In this document: positions 1 through 11,035 of the stretch, in pieces
Position numbering within the stretch: position 1 is the first letter of the stretch
How the letters are laid out: each line of letters starts with the position of its first letter
Origin: Monodelphis domestica
Taxonomy: Eukaryota; Chordata; Mammalia; Didelphimorphia; Didelphidae
DNA length: 64,000 nucleotides
Assembly (NCBI RefSeq): GCF_027887165.1
Contig: NC_077227.1
Span: forward strand, 440,623,895 to 440,687,894
Reading direction: 5' to 3'
Position numbers and translations under genes: made by a program
Notes under the pieces: model-generated
What the model saw: the letters and a program-made list of their open reading frames with translations, nothing else
What the model was told of the DNA's origin: nothing
The model's database searches: none

Positions 1-1429
1 GTTCTGCTTAGCAGCAGGGACACCAAAAGCAAATAAGAAAAGGATGTTTAATCTGCATATTCAACTGGTATCCAAGCAAAGAAATGAGTTCTATGGGAAA
101 TCCTCCTCAGCCAGCTGGGTAGACACTATTTACACAGAGAGGACCCTTATAAGGAAGATTTACCAAACGACCTGGACAAGAGTGGCACAGAATGAAAGTG
201 AAGAGAGGGGTCTTGTTTGCATTATTGGAGGAACTACCTATATTAACAAGAACCTAGATTCATCAAAGTAAATAACCTAAGGCACCCACTTAATCCTAAC
301 CCTCAGTATCCTTTTCTATTCAATGATGATTTATAACATTTATATTCTCTTCCACATTGGCCCTTTATGAGGAAAGGACTTTGCAAACTTTTCAAATTCT
401 ATAGAAATGTGAGTTATTCTTATTCCTGGAGGAGGGCATATTTTGAGCCAAGTCCTGACAGAAGAGTTGGGTATTGAATGGATGGCTAGTGATAAGGAAC
501 CAAAGGATTCTGCCCAAAATGGACACAATGAATATTTCCACATTTGAAACACTATTCTCTTTGCAGAGAGATTTGAGCAAAGCAAAATAGAAGTACATGC
601 CATATTCTCTCCTTTCCAGCATGCCTCCCCTCTCCATTCTGGCTCTTCTCCATCCACCCTCTCTCCAGGTAAGCAGTAGAATTCACTGAGTAGCTGGAAG
701 AGCTAGTCTTATTTTTACTAGGTTCTTGCAGTGATAGCTGGTGAGTTGCTGCTTGACTCTGTGTGGGTGGCTTACCATGGTGTGTTGCTTTTGAGGCATT
801 TCTGTGTGTTCCTTGTAAAATCCTAATGATGAGGAATGGTTTTTAGACCTTTGAGTCTAAAAGCAAGATGGCCATTTATCCCTATGACCTCTTACTTCAA
901 ATAGAGAAGGAAAGATATAGTTTCCTTGTCAAATAGGAAAAACAGAAAATTTCAGAAGGCAAGTTTTCTCCCCCTTTAATCCCTGCTATGAAATGTATGG
1001 ATGATTATGTCATGGAAGTCTAGGAAGCTAATGGTGAGGATCTCTGTTTGTCCCAGATGCTGTGAGCTTGTTGGCTCTCCTTGCTTTGGGTTAGGTTCCA
1101 TTCAGAAGACCAGGAATTGCCATGATTTGCCGCTCTCATTTCACCCATTCACAAAAGGGAAGATCTGGCTAGATCATCTTTAAGATCCATTCTGGTTCTA
1201 AATGTCAGGCATATCAGAGGCAAACAGATGAGGCTTGAATAACAACAACAACAAAAATAAGATGTGCAGCTAGAGCTAGTTTGTACCATTCCATTTACAG
1301 GCTGATTGACACATTGATTGCCTCCCCCTCCTCCCAAGCACACATTCTCCACTGTATTCATCCAAACTGGACTGATTTTTGCTCCCAATATGATATTCTT
1401 CCACAAAGAGACAGTTTTGTACAATGGAA
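1..1429. other. Unannotated stretch
   Basis: I recognise no repeat family or gene here. The open frames are short (under 110 codons), overlap each other on both strands and show no protein motif. AT-rich, non-repetitive intergenic or intronic DNA. Confidence 0.6.
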
Positions 1430-1645
1430 AGTTTTTTTTTTAAACTTTTACTTTCTGTTTTAGAATTAATATTACATGTCTGTTCCAAGGCAGATGAGCC
1501 ATAAGGGAAAGGGGATTAGGGTCAAGTGTCTTGCTCAGGGTCACACAGATAGGAAATTATCGAAATCCAGATGTGAACCAAGAATCTCCTGAGTCCAGGC
1601 CTGGCATTCTAGCCACAGAGCAATCTATACATAGCTGTCCCTAAA
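1430..1645 (-). mobile_element. tRNA-head marsupial SINE, diverged
   Basis: Read on the minus strand this matches the SINE that begins GGGGGCAGCTGGGT elsewhere in the window. Visible blocks are the TTCCAAGGCAGA segment, TGCTCAGGGTCACACAGATAGG and CAGGCCTGGC. The T-run at the left end is the A-rich tail. The tRNA-derived head is eroded, so this is an old copy. Confidence 0.8.
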
Positions 1646-1654
1646 CTGGAAAGT

Positions 1655-1825
1655 TGTCTGGATGTCAAGCCAGTGAATTGGAGTTCAAGTCCCAGCTCTT
1701 CCCCCTTACTCTCTTTATGATGTTGGACAAGCCACTTAAAGTTTCTTCCCTTTAGTTTTCTACTGAATAAAATAAAGGATTAGACTAAATGATCTCTGAG
1801 GTCCCTTCCAGTTCCAAACCTTTTC
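1655..1825 (+). mobile_element. MIR SINE
   Basis: The order is diagnostic of MIR: GTTCAAGTCCCAGCTC, then a GACAAGCCACTTAAA block, then AATGATCTCTGAGGTCCCTTCCAG. Old, diverged copy. Confidence 0.8.
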
Positions 1826-1949
1826 TGGGCACGGACATTTATGTCCTTCTTTTCTTCCCTCTAGGAAGGATTGAGGGATAATGAGGGAAGGAAGTTATCT
1901 GTCTCACCTCCCTCTAGACCCACTTCTTCCTCTCTCCTCCTGTCCTCTT

Positions 1950-2230
1950 CTCTCCAACTCTAGTTAAGGATTTCTTGAAATGTTACTTCCTCAAAAAATG
2001 CTATGATCTCTTGCTCCTATCTCTTTGTACAAGCTGTTCTCCAAGCCTGGAATAACTCTCCCTCCTACTCTTTATTTCTTGAAATTCCTTGATCCCTTCC
2101 AAGTTTCAGCTCAAGATCTAACTCTTTCTAGAAGTCTTTCCTGATTCCCTCAGTTGTTAGTGCCCTCCTGTCACCATCACTGTGTACTTTTTGAATACAT
2201 CATCTATTTACCATGTCTGAATATAATATC

Positions 2231-2264
<34 letters not shown>

Positions 2265-2400
2265 CCCCTGAGTATAAGCTCTTTGAGATCAAAGATCTCC
2301 ACTTATATATTATATATCTTGTGCCACTTATACATTTATATCCTCAAGAAGTAGCAGTGGCATAATAGGCCATTTAACAAATGCTTATTGATAGATTTAT
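1950..2400 (+). mobile_element. L2 LINE 3' end with AT expansion
   Basis: L2 3' sequence: pyrimidine-rich blocks, AGAAGTCTTTCCTGATTCCCTC, then a GAGTATAAGCTCTTTGAGATC segment and an AACAAATGCTTATTGAT end. A (TA)n run at about 2231-2263 has grown inside it. 5'-truncated and non-coding. Confidence 0.8.
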
Positions 2401-2814
2401 CCACTATCCCAAGAATGCCATGTAATTAGATCATGACTTCATAATTCTCTATTCCTTCTTTGAGTCATAAAATTAGTTATGCTAGATTCTATTATCCTGT
2501 GATCCTAAAGCTTAATTTAATCCATGATTTGGATCCAAGACTTGAAAGGAATCTAAAATGCCCAAATATACCTTGTAGCATAGCCCTGAGATTGTTTTTA
2601 TGTTTGGAAATATCTGGAGGAAACAACAACAGTACTGTGTATTGAGGCTAGAAACCTGATTATAGGACTACATCTCTGAGTCCTAGGAAGTTGTTCTTCT
2701 TCTTCTTTCTGTTCTTTTTGTTGGTTCTGAGGAGCTCAATTTTTAAGTTTTATTTCTCTTTTACTATATACTCTATTGTAAATCATGTTTTATGTTGGTA
2801 TAAAGAGGCAAAGT

Positions 2815-2995
2815 AGATGGGGTAGTAGAAAAACTCTTGACCGTTGAGTCAGTAGACATGGATTTGTCAATAATATATTTTGTGACTTTGTCCAAGTTAC
2901 CTTTTCTTTCAGGGATTCAGTTTTCCTATCTGTAAAAGGAGGGGTTTGGATGAGGTAATCTATAAAATTCCTTCTAGCTGATACATTTTAGGTTT
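2815..2995 (+). mobile_element. MIR SINE
   Basis: Recognised from TGTGACTTTGTCCAAGTTACC, CAGTTTTCCTATCTGTAAAA and the TAAAATTCCTTCTAGCT end. Diverged. Confidence 0.75.
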
Positions 2996-2999
2996 GAAA

Positions 3000-4013
3000 A
3001 ATTTCACAGGCCACCTGAAGGTTGGGGGAAGCTATTTGGAAGGTGCAAACGTCTGTCTCCCTTGGCTAACAATGCTACCGTCCTGATAAGTGTTTTCTAT
3101 AACTAACTGAATTAAGTGAAATTTGGGAAGAAAGCAATCACTGATGGAAGAAAATGAGACTCTTATTTTCTAAGACTATAACTTTGGGAAGATACGATCC
3201 ATAGGAACAGTTTAAGAGAAAATAGACCATAGCAAAGAAAAGAAGAGGCCAAGAGGAGGAAGAGTGGTGAGTACAGGAAGAAACCACAGTGAGATAAGCT
3301 TACAGAGTTAGCAAACAAGGAAGAAAGCTGACTAACTGCATTTAGGTGAACATATAATATAAAGGGGGTAGGGGAAGATGAGCAAAATATCTCTGTTCCC
3401 CTTATGCTCTTTGGAGTAGATAAATATAAGAGAGAGAAAAGAATTTTATACATTCCCAGTGGGATCACAAGGAAACATTTGAAGGCAATTCCTTTGACAA
3501 ATCTATCAACTTGTAATTATTTAGTGTAGCACCACCAGGCCCTAAGACATTTCTATCCCAAATTGACCATGCACAGCTGGCTCTCTACAAAGAAAGAAGG
3601 ATGCATCAGAATGCTTCACCAAAATATACAACCTGAACTGTCATGTGCCCAGGGTATGAGATGGAGGTTCCAAGTTCTTATAGCTAATACTGATCCTAGT
3701 CTTATCTCTGAAAAACACAGATTATCCCATACCATCTGGACCGCAAAGGAATGATGGAAAGACAAAGACTCTTCTTCGAGTTCTTCCCTAAAGGATAGGC
3801 TCTCAAATGGAATCATGAGATATTTATTTTAGGTTAATTCCATAGTTAACCTAGAATTGAGGAAAAGTCATTACATTTGCAACTGAGAGATGATTGACTT
3901 GGAAGAAAGATATTTCATGTTAAGTGATGTTTGGAAGTCAGAATGCAAACACTTGAGTGAGAGGAAAAGAAATTTTAGTACTCATTATTTTTTCCAAACA
4001 TTTTGTTATTTTA
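3000..4013. other. Unannotated stretch
   Basis: No repeat recognised. One minus-strand open frame of 101 codons (3163-3468) is Ser/Leu-rich because the plus strand is purine-rich. It has no motif, and I do not call it a gene. Confidence 0.5.
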
Positions 4014-4241
4014 GAAAGGAGAAGTAGGGGGCAGCTGGGTAGCGCAGTGGATTGAGAGTCAGGCCTAGAGATGGGAGGTCCTAGGTTCAAATCTGGCCTC
4101 AGACACTTCCCAGCTGTATGACCCTGGGCAAGTCACTTGACCCCCATTGCCTAGCCCTTACCACTCTTCTGCCTTAGAGTCAATTGACTCTAAGACAGAA
4201 GGTAAGGGTTTATAAAAAATAAATAAATAAATAAAGGAGAA
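4014..4241 (+). mobile_element. tRNA-head marsupial SINE, near full length
   Basis: The body starts GGGGGCAGCTGGGTAGCGCA near 4027 and carries the tRNA-like box A region and GGTTCAAATC (box B). It then has the GACCCCCATTGCCTAGCCC block and ends in a (TAAA)n tail. Flanking AAAGGAGAA at about 4015 and 4233 is a plausible target-site duplication. Non-coding, normally transcribed by Pol III and mobilised by L1. Confidence 0.93.
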
Positions 4242-4329
4242 CTATAGAATGAAAGCTTGAAGACATAGTAGGGTCTAGAGAGTATTTTTTCAAGCTAGAA
4301 GAGGTTTGGATTTGTTTTAGACATTAAGG

Positions 4330-4462
4330 AAAGAGCTAGTTGGTAGGGAGAGATGTTAAAGAGGGCATAGAATACAAGAGCACTCTATTAGAGAAGACCA
4401 GAAGAGATAGTACCAAAGATACATGTAGAGGGTGTGGTCTTGTTGAGGAAAAGGGATACTGT
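4330..4462 (+). repeat. Dispersed repeat A, copy 1
   Basis: About 130 bases beginning AAAGAGCTAGTTGGTAGGGA recur in the same orientation at 5797-5930 with small indels and perhaps 80% identity by eye. The family is not identified; an old interspersed repeat is likelier than a functional pair. Confidence 0.75.
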
Positions 4463-4488
4463 TAAAGTGTGAAAATAGGGCACATATG

Positions 4489-5040
4489 CAAAAAAAGGGC
4501 ACACAGAGCCCTCTCTGCGGATGCACCTGCAGTTGCTCACCAGAGTTCATTATTAGAAAGCCAGAGGGACTTGGGATGGAGCTGTTCCCCTCCCCCTCTC
4601 TATGTACCTGAGGACATTTCTCTTCCCCCACCCCTCTGTCCAGCAGTTCAATGGGAGTGCTTCCTCCCTCCCCTGTCTGGATAAGTCACTTGTGGAGGGA
4701 GGGGGCTCACATGCTGTGTGAGGATGTGGCATATATGCCAGCCTGTTGAGTTTGGGGTGAAGTTGATCCCTGTGGTGGGGTTGGAAAGGAGCTAGGTTTG
4801 AGGGGAGCATAGCTCATGGTGTGGCACATAGCTGGAGGGGAGCAGAGCTGAGAGGAGTGGAGCTCTGGGGCCATTCTCCTCCTCTCTACATACACCTCTC
4901 ATTACACACCCTTCTGCCCAGCAGCCCAATGGAAGTGCTTCCTCCTTCCCCTGTATAGGATAAGAGGGATGGGTTGAGGTGAAGGGGGAAGAGCATAGCA
5001 CTTGTCTCTGGTGGAGCCAACATGGCACTTAGTCTTGGGG
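4489..5040. repeat. GC-richer module with internal duplication
   Basis: A purine/pyrimidine-skewed block unlike its AT-rich surroundings. About 85 bases at 4597-4684 (CTCTCTATG..., then CAGCAGTTCAATGGGAGTGC, ending GGATAAG) recur at 4883-4970 (CAGCAGCCCAATGGAAGTGC, ending GGATAAG). Open frames here exist on both strands at once, which reflects composition rather than coding. Family unknown; a decayed minisatellite or LTR fragment is possible. Confidence 0.6.
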
Positions 5041-5796
5041 GTGGAGACCATCATTCCATCACTGCTCTAGAGACTTGAGTAAAAGATTAGAAAATGATAA
5101 ATTAAGATTAATGACATGAGTAGGAAAATAGATGATTTGCTCACAAAACATGCAGGTAATACAAAACTATATAGACTTGCTAACATGTGAGTTGACAGAA
5201 TCAGGTTCCACAAAGATCTCAATTGGATAGAATTTTGGCTCAAATTTCTAGTAAGATCTCAGGTTCTTAAGGGTTTTGTTAGCAGACCATGAGCTCTGTC
5301 ATATTTAACAAGCATGAATTTGTCGACATATGTCATTTTCTGCTTAGAGTGGTCCATCATCTGAATCCCACCAAATTAGAAATTCCTTTAGAATAGTTGC
5401 TTATAAAAATATCTACAATATCACAGAAGATTTTTATACTACATTGGTGGTGGGAATACTAACACTGATTAAATCAGGGTTCCTTTGAGTTATTGCAGTT
5501 TTACTTTGAGTACTAGTATAACAGCTGGGGACTGTTTAACCCACATTTATAGAGACATAGTATTGAGTTCTCTTAGAGTGATATTCTGAAATTTTCCAGA
5601 GACTCTAATAGGTGGGGTCAAAAGGAGTCAAAGAGATCAGATTTGTGGGGATACTGCCTAGAAAGAATTGGGTAATATAAGCCCAGAGGTTGGTGTGATG
5701 AACCATGGATTACATTTGTATATACTTTGCATTTACTTACTTATGCACAGGCATGTTCTCCACCTCCAGTAGAACTGAAGTTCCTTTAGGGTAAGA
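5041..5796. other. Unannotated stretch
   Basis: AT-rich sequence between the duplicated module and the second copy of repeat A. No family recognised and no open frame of 60 codons or more. Confidence 0.5.
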
Positions 5797-5930
5797 AAGA
5801 GCTAGTTGGTAGGGAGATATTAAAGAAGGGGCATTGACTGCAAGAGCAATCTACTAGAGAAGACTTGAAGGGATAGGATCAGTGGGTACCTGTAGAGGGT
5901 ATAGTCTTGTTTAGAAGAAGGGATTTCTGC
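5797..5930 (+). repeat. Dispersed repeat A, copy 2
   Basis: Second copy of the sequence at 4330-4462, same orientation. The shared ends are AAAGAGCTAGTTGGTAGGGA and the TGTAGAGGGT-TAGTCTTGTT segment. Confidence 0.75.
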
Positions 5931-6111
5931 TACTTAGCACCCACCTTATATTTAATAAGTCATTATTGATCAAATAATTATTGATTTATTTATTAATTCA
6001 CTCATTAATTTGCCCTGGTTCTGTGATTTCCATTAATATAGACAAATCCTGATAAGGAAACTCACCCTACTAATGTAGATCAACGATTCTACAGAAAAAA
6101 ATGCCAATAGT

Positions 6112-6345
6112 ATAGAATTTAAATTAATGTCCAATACTTCAAGTATTATTTTTATAAAGTTTAGTATCTAACAAAATAGAAACATGTGACTATGTTTTTC
6201 TACCTGTTCAAAAATCCCCACTCCACCAAAGGTGTGCTGTCTACATCAGTACATAATGACAGGAAGTGAGTGGAGTGCTGGATATCATACTTTTGCTGGG
6301 GATTGTAGTTTTTAGGGTAATATTCAAATTACACAGTTGTCGGGT
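6112..6345 (+). repeat. Dispersed repeat B, copy 1 (LTR-like)
   Basis: Starts at TTTAAATTAATGTCCAATAC, and TTCAAGTATTATT follows. The same sequence recurs at 36650-36910 in the same orientation. Shared later blocks are CATGTGACT, CCCCACTCCACCAAAG, GGTGCTGG-like and TAGGGTAA. Copy 1 lacks about 45 bases present in copy 2. No coding potential. The AT-rich half plus a short unique half could be an LTR fragment, but I cannot name it. Confidence 0.7.
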
Positions 6346-6464
6346 AATTCATATAATTCATATGGTGCCACAAATTCAATGACTATACTGGTAAGAAAAA
6401 TTTGATATTCTTTTTCCTCTAGAAGTTCAAGGGCCATACATGGGGGGGGGCACCATGAATGTGT

Positions 6465-6700
6465 CTTGTCCTTTCCTGGTCCTCCCTTTTGCTCATTCCT
6501 TACCTCTGAGATTGCCTTCCATATAATTTCTTTCCATCTTCTAAGCGCCTTTTATTTTGCATGTTGTCTCCCCTACTTTGAAATCCAAGCTCTTGGAGGT
6601 CAGTGCTCAGTTTGTACCTTCCTTTGTATACCAAGTGGTTAATACAGTGCCTGACACATAGAAAGTGCTTAATATCTACTTGTTGATAGACTGATTGATA
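6465..6700 (+). mobile_element. L2 LINE 3' end
   Basis: Classic L2 tail: TTGCATGTTGTCTCCCC, CAAGCTCTTGGAGGTCAGTG, ACAGTGCCTGACACATAGAA and a final TGCTTAATATCTACTTGTTGA. Confidence 0.88.
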
Positions 6701-6744
6701 TGAATATTCTTTATACATCTTTTATAGTTATGAAACACTAATCT

Positions 6745-6925
6745 AAGAGGTGCATAGGAAGGAAATCTATATTTAGAGTCAGGAAACCCAGATTTGCCCA
6801 TCTCTGCCTCTTACTACCTATTAAGCTGTGGATAAGCAACAACCTCCCTGGCCTCAGTTTCTTTATCTATAAAATGAAAGGGAGTAGAATAGGTATTCTC
6901 TCAGACTCCTTCTGGTTCTAAATTA
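6745..6925 (+). mobile_element. MIR SINE
   Basis: MIR order: GAGTCAGGAAACCCAGATT, TCTGCCTCTTACTACCTATT, CCTCAGTTTCTTTATCTATA, then the CTCCTTCTGGTTCTAAATT end. Confidence 0.8.
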
Positions 6926-7150
6926 ATATTTCTATATGATCTCATCTGACTCTCACAACAACCTTCTGAGTTAAGTCTGGTCAGTATTTTTAATTTTATG
7001 GATATTTAGTAAGTATTTTAATCACTTCCTTTTCCAAAATAATTCATCATTTTACAAATGAGCCATACAGATGTTCCATTTTACATAGACCCATAGAGGT
7101 TCTGATTTTCCCAGAGTTTACTCAGAAATCAGTGGTTAAATTGGATAAGA
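6926..7150 (-). mobile_element. MIR SINE, inverted
   Basis: Reverse-strand MIR: CTCATCTGACTCTCACAACA, then CATTTTACAAATGAGCC and a degraded GAGTTTACTCAGAAATCAG segment. It abuts the forward MIR at 6745-6925, making an inverted pair. Confidence 0.65.
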
Positions 7151-7374
7151 ACACAGGTGTCCTGGTTTATTTGCCCCTCTACTTTCCTATTCCCTTTTAC
7201 AGTTCAAAAGACTAACAGAAAGCCAGAGGTCAGAACAATGAGTGATTATTTCACAGCAGTATCTGAGAAAATGAAAGCTGTGAAGGAGGAAGGAATTTTG
7301 AGAGCTATCTGTCCTCTGTCTACTCTCTTGTCATATCCATCTGAAATACTAGCCATGATCCACCGGAATTAGAA

Positions 7375-7480
7375 CACAGAAGTTCTACGTTCCACCCTTG
7401 GTTGTATTATTTCCTTACTGTGTGACCTTGGGCAAATCTCTGACATCTCTGTGCTTCAACTTTGCAGTTTATTAAACAGT
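7375..7480 (+). mobile_element. MIR fragment
   Basis: Short MIR core: TTACTGTGTGACCTTGGGCAAATCTCTGAC. The rest is eroded. Confidence 0.55.
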
Positions 7481-7709
7481 AATCACAAGAATGCCAACCA
7501 TGGAAATGAAAAGAAAACATACACATACAAACACCATTATTTTAATTCAATTTTTAAAAATGAAGATTAATGAGCTAATATATGTGAGGCACATTGAGAT
7601 TTATAAATTCAAAGGAATAATTATCACTGTCATTTCTAATGCAGTCATTCATTTCTTCCTAATTGTTCAATTCTTTTCAGAATTTTTTTCTAGGTTCATA
7701 CTTAAAAAG

Positions 7710-7950
7710 ACAATAATAATAGCTCACATTTGCATAACACTTGGGGGTTTATAAAGACCTACCCTTGCAACAATCTCTTGTAGAGCAGGAGATCTATTGT
7801 AATCTTTATTTCATAGGTCAGGAATTTAAAGACCTCTTTGAGAAGTTATGTGACTTACTCAGGGACACATGATTAGCAAGTTTAAGAACCAGGACTTATT
7901 CTTGTATTTCCTCATTCCAAGAACTGGGTTCTTTCTATTACACCCTGGTG
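7710..7950 (-). mobile_element. MIR SINE, inverted
   Basis: Reverse MIR: AATAATAATAGCTCACATTTGC, GCAACAATCTCTTGTAG, GTGACTTACTCAGGGACACATGATTAGCAAG, ending GGTTCTTTCTATTACACC. Confidence 0.75.
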
Positions 7951-8074
7951 CCTTCCAGTCAGAGACTAATGGATTCAGAGTGGAATATGCATTTAAGACA
8001 AAGGGAAAATAAAATAAAATCTAATCAGGAGTTTGATAAGATCCAACATTTTGAAGTTTATAAATCCTGAAGCC

Positions 8075-8270
8075 TTTATTGACCCCCCTCCTATTGTTCC
8101 TCAAATTGCCTAATATATGTACTCATCTGTGCATACCTCTCCTCCCCTCTCCCAAGTAGAATATAATCTTCTTGAAGGCAGGAACTATATTGTTTTGACT
8201 TTATACACCCAGAGCTTAACACAATACCTGCCAACTAGTAGATGCTGAGAGTGCTACTTGAATTGGATTA
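8075..8270 (+). mobile_element. L2 LINE 3' end
   Basis: AATATAATCTTCTTGAAGGCAGG, then ACACCCAGAGCTTAACACAATACCTGCC and a TAGTAGATGCTGAGA end, as in L2. Confidence 0.75.
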
Positions 8271-8417
8271 GATGAACCCTTTTGCTACCTGTAAGTGCCT
8301 GATATCAGGAGCCATTGGTGTGGTGACTTGCTGGGCTGCCCACAGTTCTAGTTATTTTGTACAACATGGTTAAGGGTGCTGTTCCCAGATGAAATTAGTT
8401 CAATACGATTTAAAAAG

Positions 8418-8421
<4 letters not shown>

Positions 8422-8471
<50 letters not shown>
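8422..8471. repeat. (TA)25 microsatellite
   Basis: 50 uninterrupted bases of alternating T and A. Low-melting DNA, likely polymorphic in length. Confidence 0.97.
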
Positions 8472-8472
<1 letters not shown>

Positions 8473-8829
8473 CCTGCTGAGTGCTGAAAACTATGCTAAA
8501 TACTAAGGAGAAATGAACAGCTTAAGAAGGGTAGTGGTCTTTCCTAAATGAGAATGTCCATTACTTCCCTGACTCTCCAGCTACCTTAAGAGGGTCCTTG
8601 AGAGAAGGAAGTAGGCTTTATATATCAAGTGAAACTTTTTATAAAAACCTAAGGGCCAAAAAAGAAGTAAATAATAAAATTTAAATAAAAAAGAAACAAA
8701 TGGAGCTGAACATTGACTTAGAAAACCACACACACACTCACAAACACACGCACAAATCTAAGGCTCCAGGATTTCCCTTCTCCAGGTTGTTTTCATATTA
8801 ACCAATATATGTGGCATCCAAGGCAAAGA

Positions 8830-9590
8830 GTAAGGAATTGACAGTGCCACCACACTCTACCCTACTCAGATCAGAACTAGAGAACTGTGGTCAATTTTGG
8901 ATGCTATTTTTCATATAAGATTCTGATAAATGGGAGAGTACCCAGAAGTTGGCCACTAACAAGGGGGAGGATCTCAAATTCAAGCCATATGAAGGTCAAT
9001 TGAAGGAAGTGGGAAGGGTCAGAATGGAAATAAGAAGTCTATTAGGAGACATGATGGTGATCTTTATGTCCTTTAAAGTCTTTCGCCAAGAAAACAGATG
9101 ATTTATGTTGTGCATCTTCCCAGAATGCAGAACTAGAGCCAACAGGTGGAAGTTGCTAAGAGTCAAATTTAGGTTTGATGAAAGGGAAAAGCTTCTTAAC
9201 AAAGAAATATGGGATACAGCTAGAGGCTTAGTGAAAAGAAAGCTAGAGCCAGAAATGGGAGATCCTGAGCTGCAATTTGGCCTTCCTAGTTATGTTACCC
9301 TGGGCAAGTCACTTAACCGCCATTGCCTAGTCCTTACTCCTCTTCTACTTTGGAACCAATACACAACATCGATTTTAAGATGGAAGGTAGGAGTTTTAAA
9401 AAACAAATTGGAGATGTGCAAGAGTGGAATGTGCAGCCTCCAGAGACAATGGGCTCTCTTTTGCTGGAGATCTTTGAGAAAGCCTGATTATTTCTTGGAA
9501 ATGTTGTAGAGAGGAGCATTATTTAGCCAAGACTTGGTCTAGAAGGTGACTCAGATCCCTTCTAGTGCTGAGATTCTCTGGTTCTTAAGG
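8830..9590 (+). mobile_element. L3/CR1-type LINE 3' part, split by a SINE
   Basis: Matches the CR1/L3 3' region: GGTCAATTTTGGATGCTATT, CATATGAAGGTCAATTGAAGGAAGTGG, then GGTGGAAGTTGCTAAGAGTC and AAAGGGAAAAGCTTCTTAAC. After the SINE it resumes with CAAGAGTGGAATGTGCAGCC and TTGCTGGAGATCTTTGAGAAAG, and ends TCAGATCCCTTCTAGTGCTGAGATTCT. The 134-codon frame at 9105-9509 runs straight through the SINE and is not a gene. Confidence 0.75.
9205..9400 (+). mobile_element. tRNA-head marsupial SINE inside L3/CR1
   Basis: Contains CTAGAGCCAGAAATGGGAGATCCTGAGCTG, ACCCTGGGCAAGTCACTTAACCGCCATTGCCTAG and GATGGAAGGTAGGAGTTTTAAAAA. It sits between two parts of one L3/CR1 copy, so it is the younger insertion. 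Confidence 0.85.
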
Positions 9591-9879
9591 TGATGTCATA
9601 CAAAGTGGGATAAATTCCTGAGAGTTGGAACTGCTTTCATCTCTAAAGTAAGACCTGTCTCCATGTGAAAACTTGCTCCAAAACACTAATAACAAATAAC
9701 AAAATATTGAAATAAGTCTGAGGCTTAAACTCACAGACATAAAATTGACAAAGATAACAAAAGACTGAAATAGTGTTAGAGGGGAAAAAACAAATAAAAC
9801 ATGCTGATGAATTATTGGTAGACCAATTTTAGATTGACCTAACTTTTCTAGGAAAAGATTCTTGGAATTGTCCTTTAAA

Positions 9880-10095
9880 AAGTGATTTAAACATTAATAC
9901 ACTAATCCAGAGATCTCATTGCTGGACCTAGGAATATATTAGAAGAATGAGAAAGATAGGTACAAAACAAATCAACATAATAATAGCAATACTTTTTTGG
10001 TAGTAGCAAAGAACTAGAAACAAAGTAGGTGTTCATCAATTTGGAAATGGCTAAAATAATTATTGTACATGAATATAATGGAATATAATCTTCCC
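9880..10095 (+). mobile_element. L1 fragment, left part
   Basis: Old marsupial L1 sequence from the region coding the ORF2 C-terminus: GGTAGTAGCAAAGAACTAGAAAC, TTCATCAATTTGGAAATGGC, ACATGAATATAATGGAATAT. It continues at 11036 after L2-like sequence. Confidence 0.75.
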
Positions 10096-10424
10096 TTCCA
10101 ATTCTTCCCCTTTTCAACTTTCCTATTATTGTGTGAGGGGAGTGCCATGCTCATAGTCACCCAGGCTCATCACTTTTGTATCATCTCAGCTTTTCATTGA
10201 CACTTCTCTAATCCCATCTATTATCTTGTTGTTTCTACCTTTACCATATCCATTGTATATGTCTCCTCCTTATTAACATAGCCACTCTTATGGTGCAAGG
10301 GTGCTCCACCTCTCACCTGAACTATGAAAATAGTCTAATGGTTTAATCTCTCTGTCTCATCTCACCTCATTCCTATCCATCCTTTACTCAGTCAAAGTAA
10401 TCTTGAGTACATCTGACTGTTCAA

Positions 10425-10463
<39 letters not shown>

Positions 10464-11035
10464 TACACACACAAACAAGCATAGATGCACATACACATGC
10501 ACACACATACGCACACATACACACATATTCAATAAACTCTACGACTCCCTATTACCCCCTGGTTCAAACATAAAATCCTCTCTTTAGTATTTAAAATCCT
10601 CACTTTGGTATTATTCCTGGTTCCTTCCTTTCTAGTCTACACTTTACTCCCCACCATTCATTCTATGATCCAGCTACACTGGCTTGGTTGGTATTCCTAA
10701 CATATAACACTAGGTTTCTGAACTTTGTGCCTTTTCTGGCTGCCCCCATGCCTTAAATGCTCTTCCTCATCACCTCAGACTTCCCTGGCTTTTTTCAAAT
10801 CCCTCTTCTTCAAAAAGTCTTTCCTAATTCCTCTCTTTTGCCCTATCTACTTCCTTGATGTCTTCTCCCTAATATTACTTCCATTTATTCTGTAAACATT
10901 TCATATTTATGTGGTTATTTGCATATTGTCTCCCCTATTAGAATTTGAAATCATCAAAGTCAAGGACCATGTTTTCTCTTTTCTTTTCCCAGCACTTAGC
11001 ATAGTGTTTAGCCCCTGTTGCTTAACTGTTGACTG
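10096..11035 (+). mobile_element. L2 LINE, long 3' portion
   Basis: Many L2 blocks in order: CCATCCTTTACTCAGTCAAAGT, AACTCTACGACTCCCTATTACC, TCATTCTATGATCCAGCTACACTGGC, AAAGTCTTTCCTAATTCC, TTGCATATTGTCTCCCC, then CAGCACTTAGCATAGTG. A (TC)n/(CA)n run occupies 10424-10527. It lies between the two halves of an L1 fragment. Confidence 0.8.
10424..10527. repeat. (TC)n-(CA)n compound microsatellite
   Basis: About 24 bases of TC repeat run directly into imperfect CA repeat with ATAC interruptions. Confidence 0.95.

Noticed and set aside
3163..3468. 101-codon hydrophobic minus-strand frame as a small membrane protein
   Set aside because: Leu/Ser bias follows from a purine-rich plus strand; no supporting motif or start context.
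4027..4110. tRNA gene suggested by box A/box B in SINE heads
   Set aside because: The tRNA-like segment continues into the SINE body; no intact cloverleaf or anticodon arm. The same applies to all other copies.
9105..9509. 134-codon plus-strand frame
   Set aside because: Runs through an L3/CR1 copy and the SINE nested in it.
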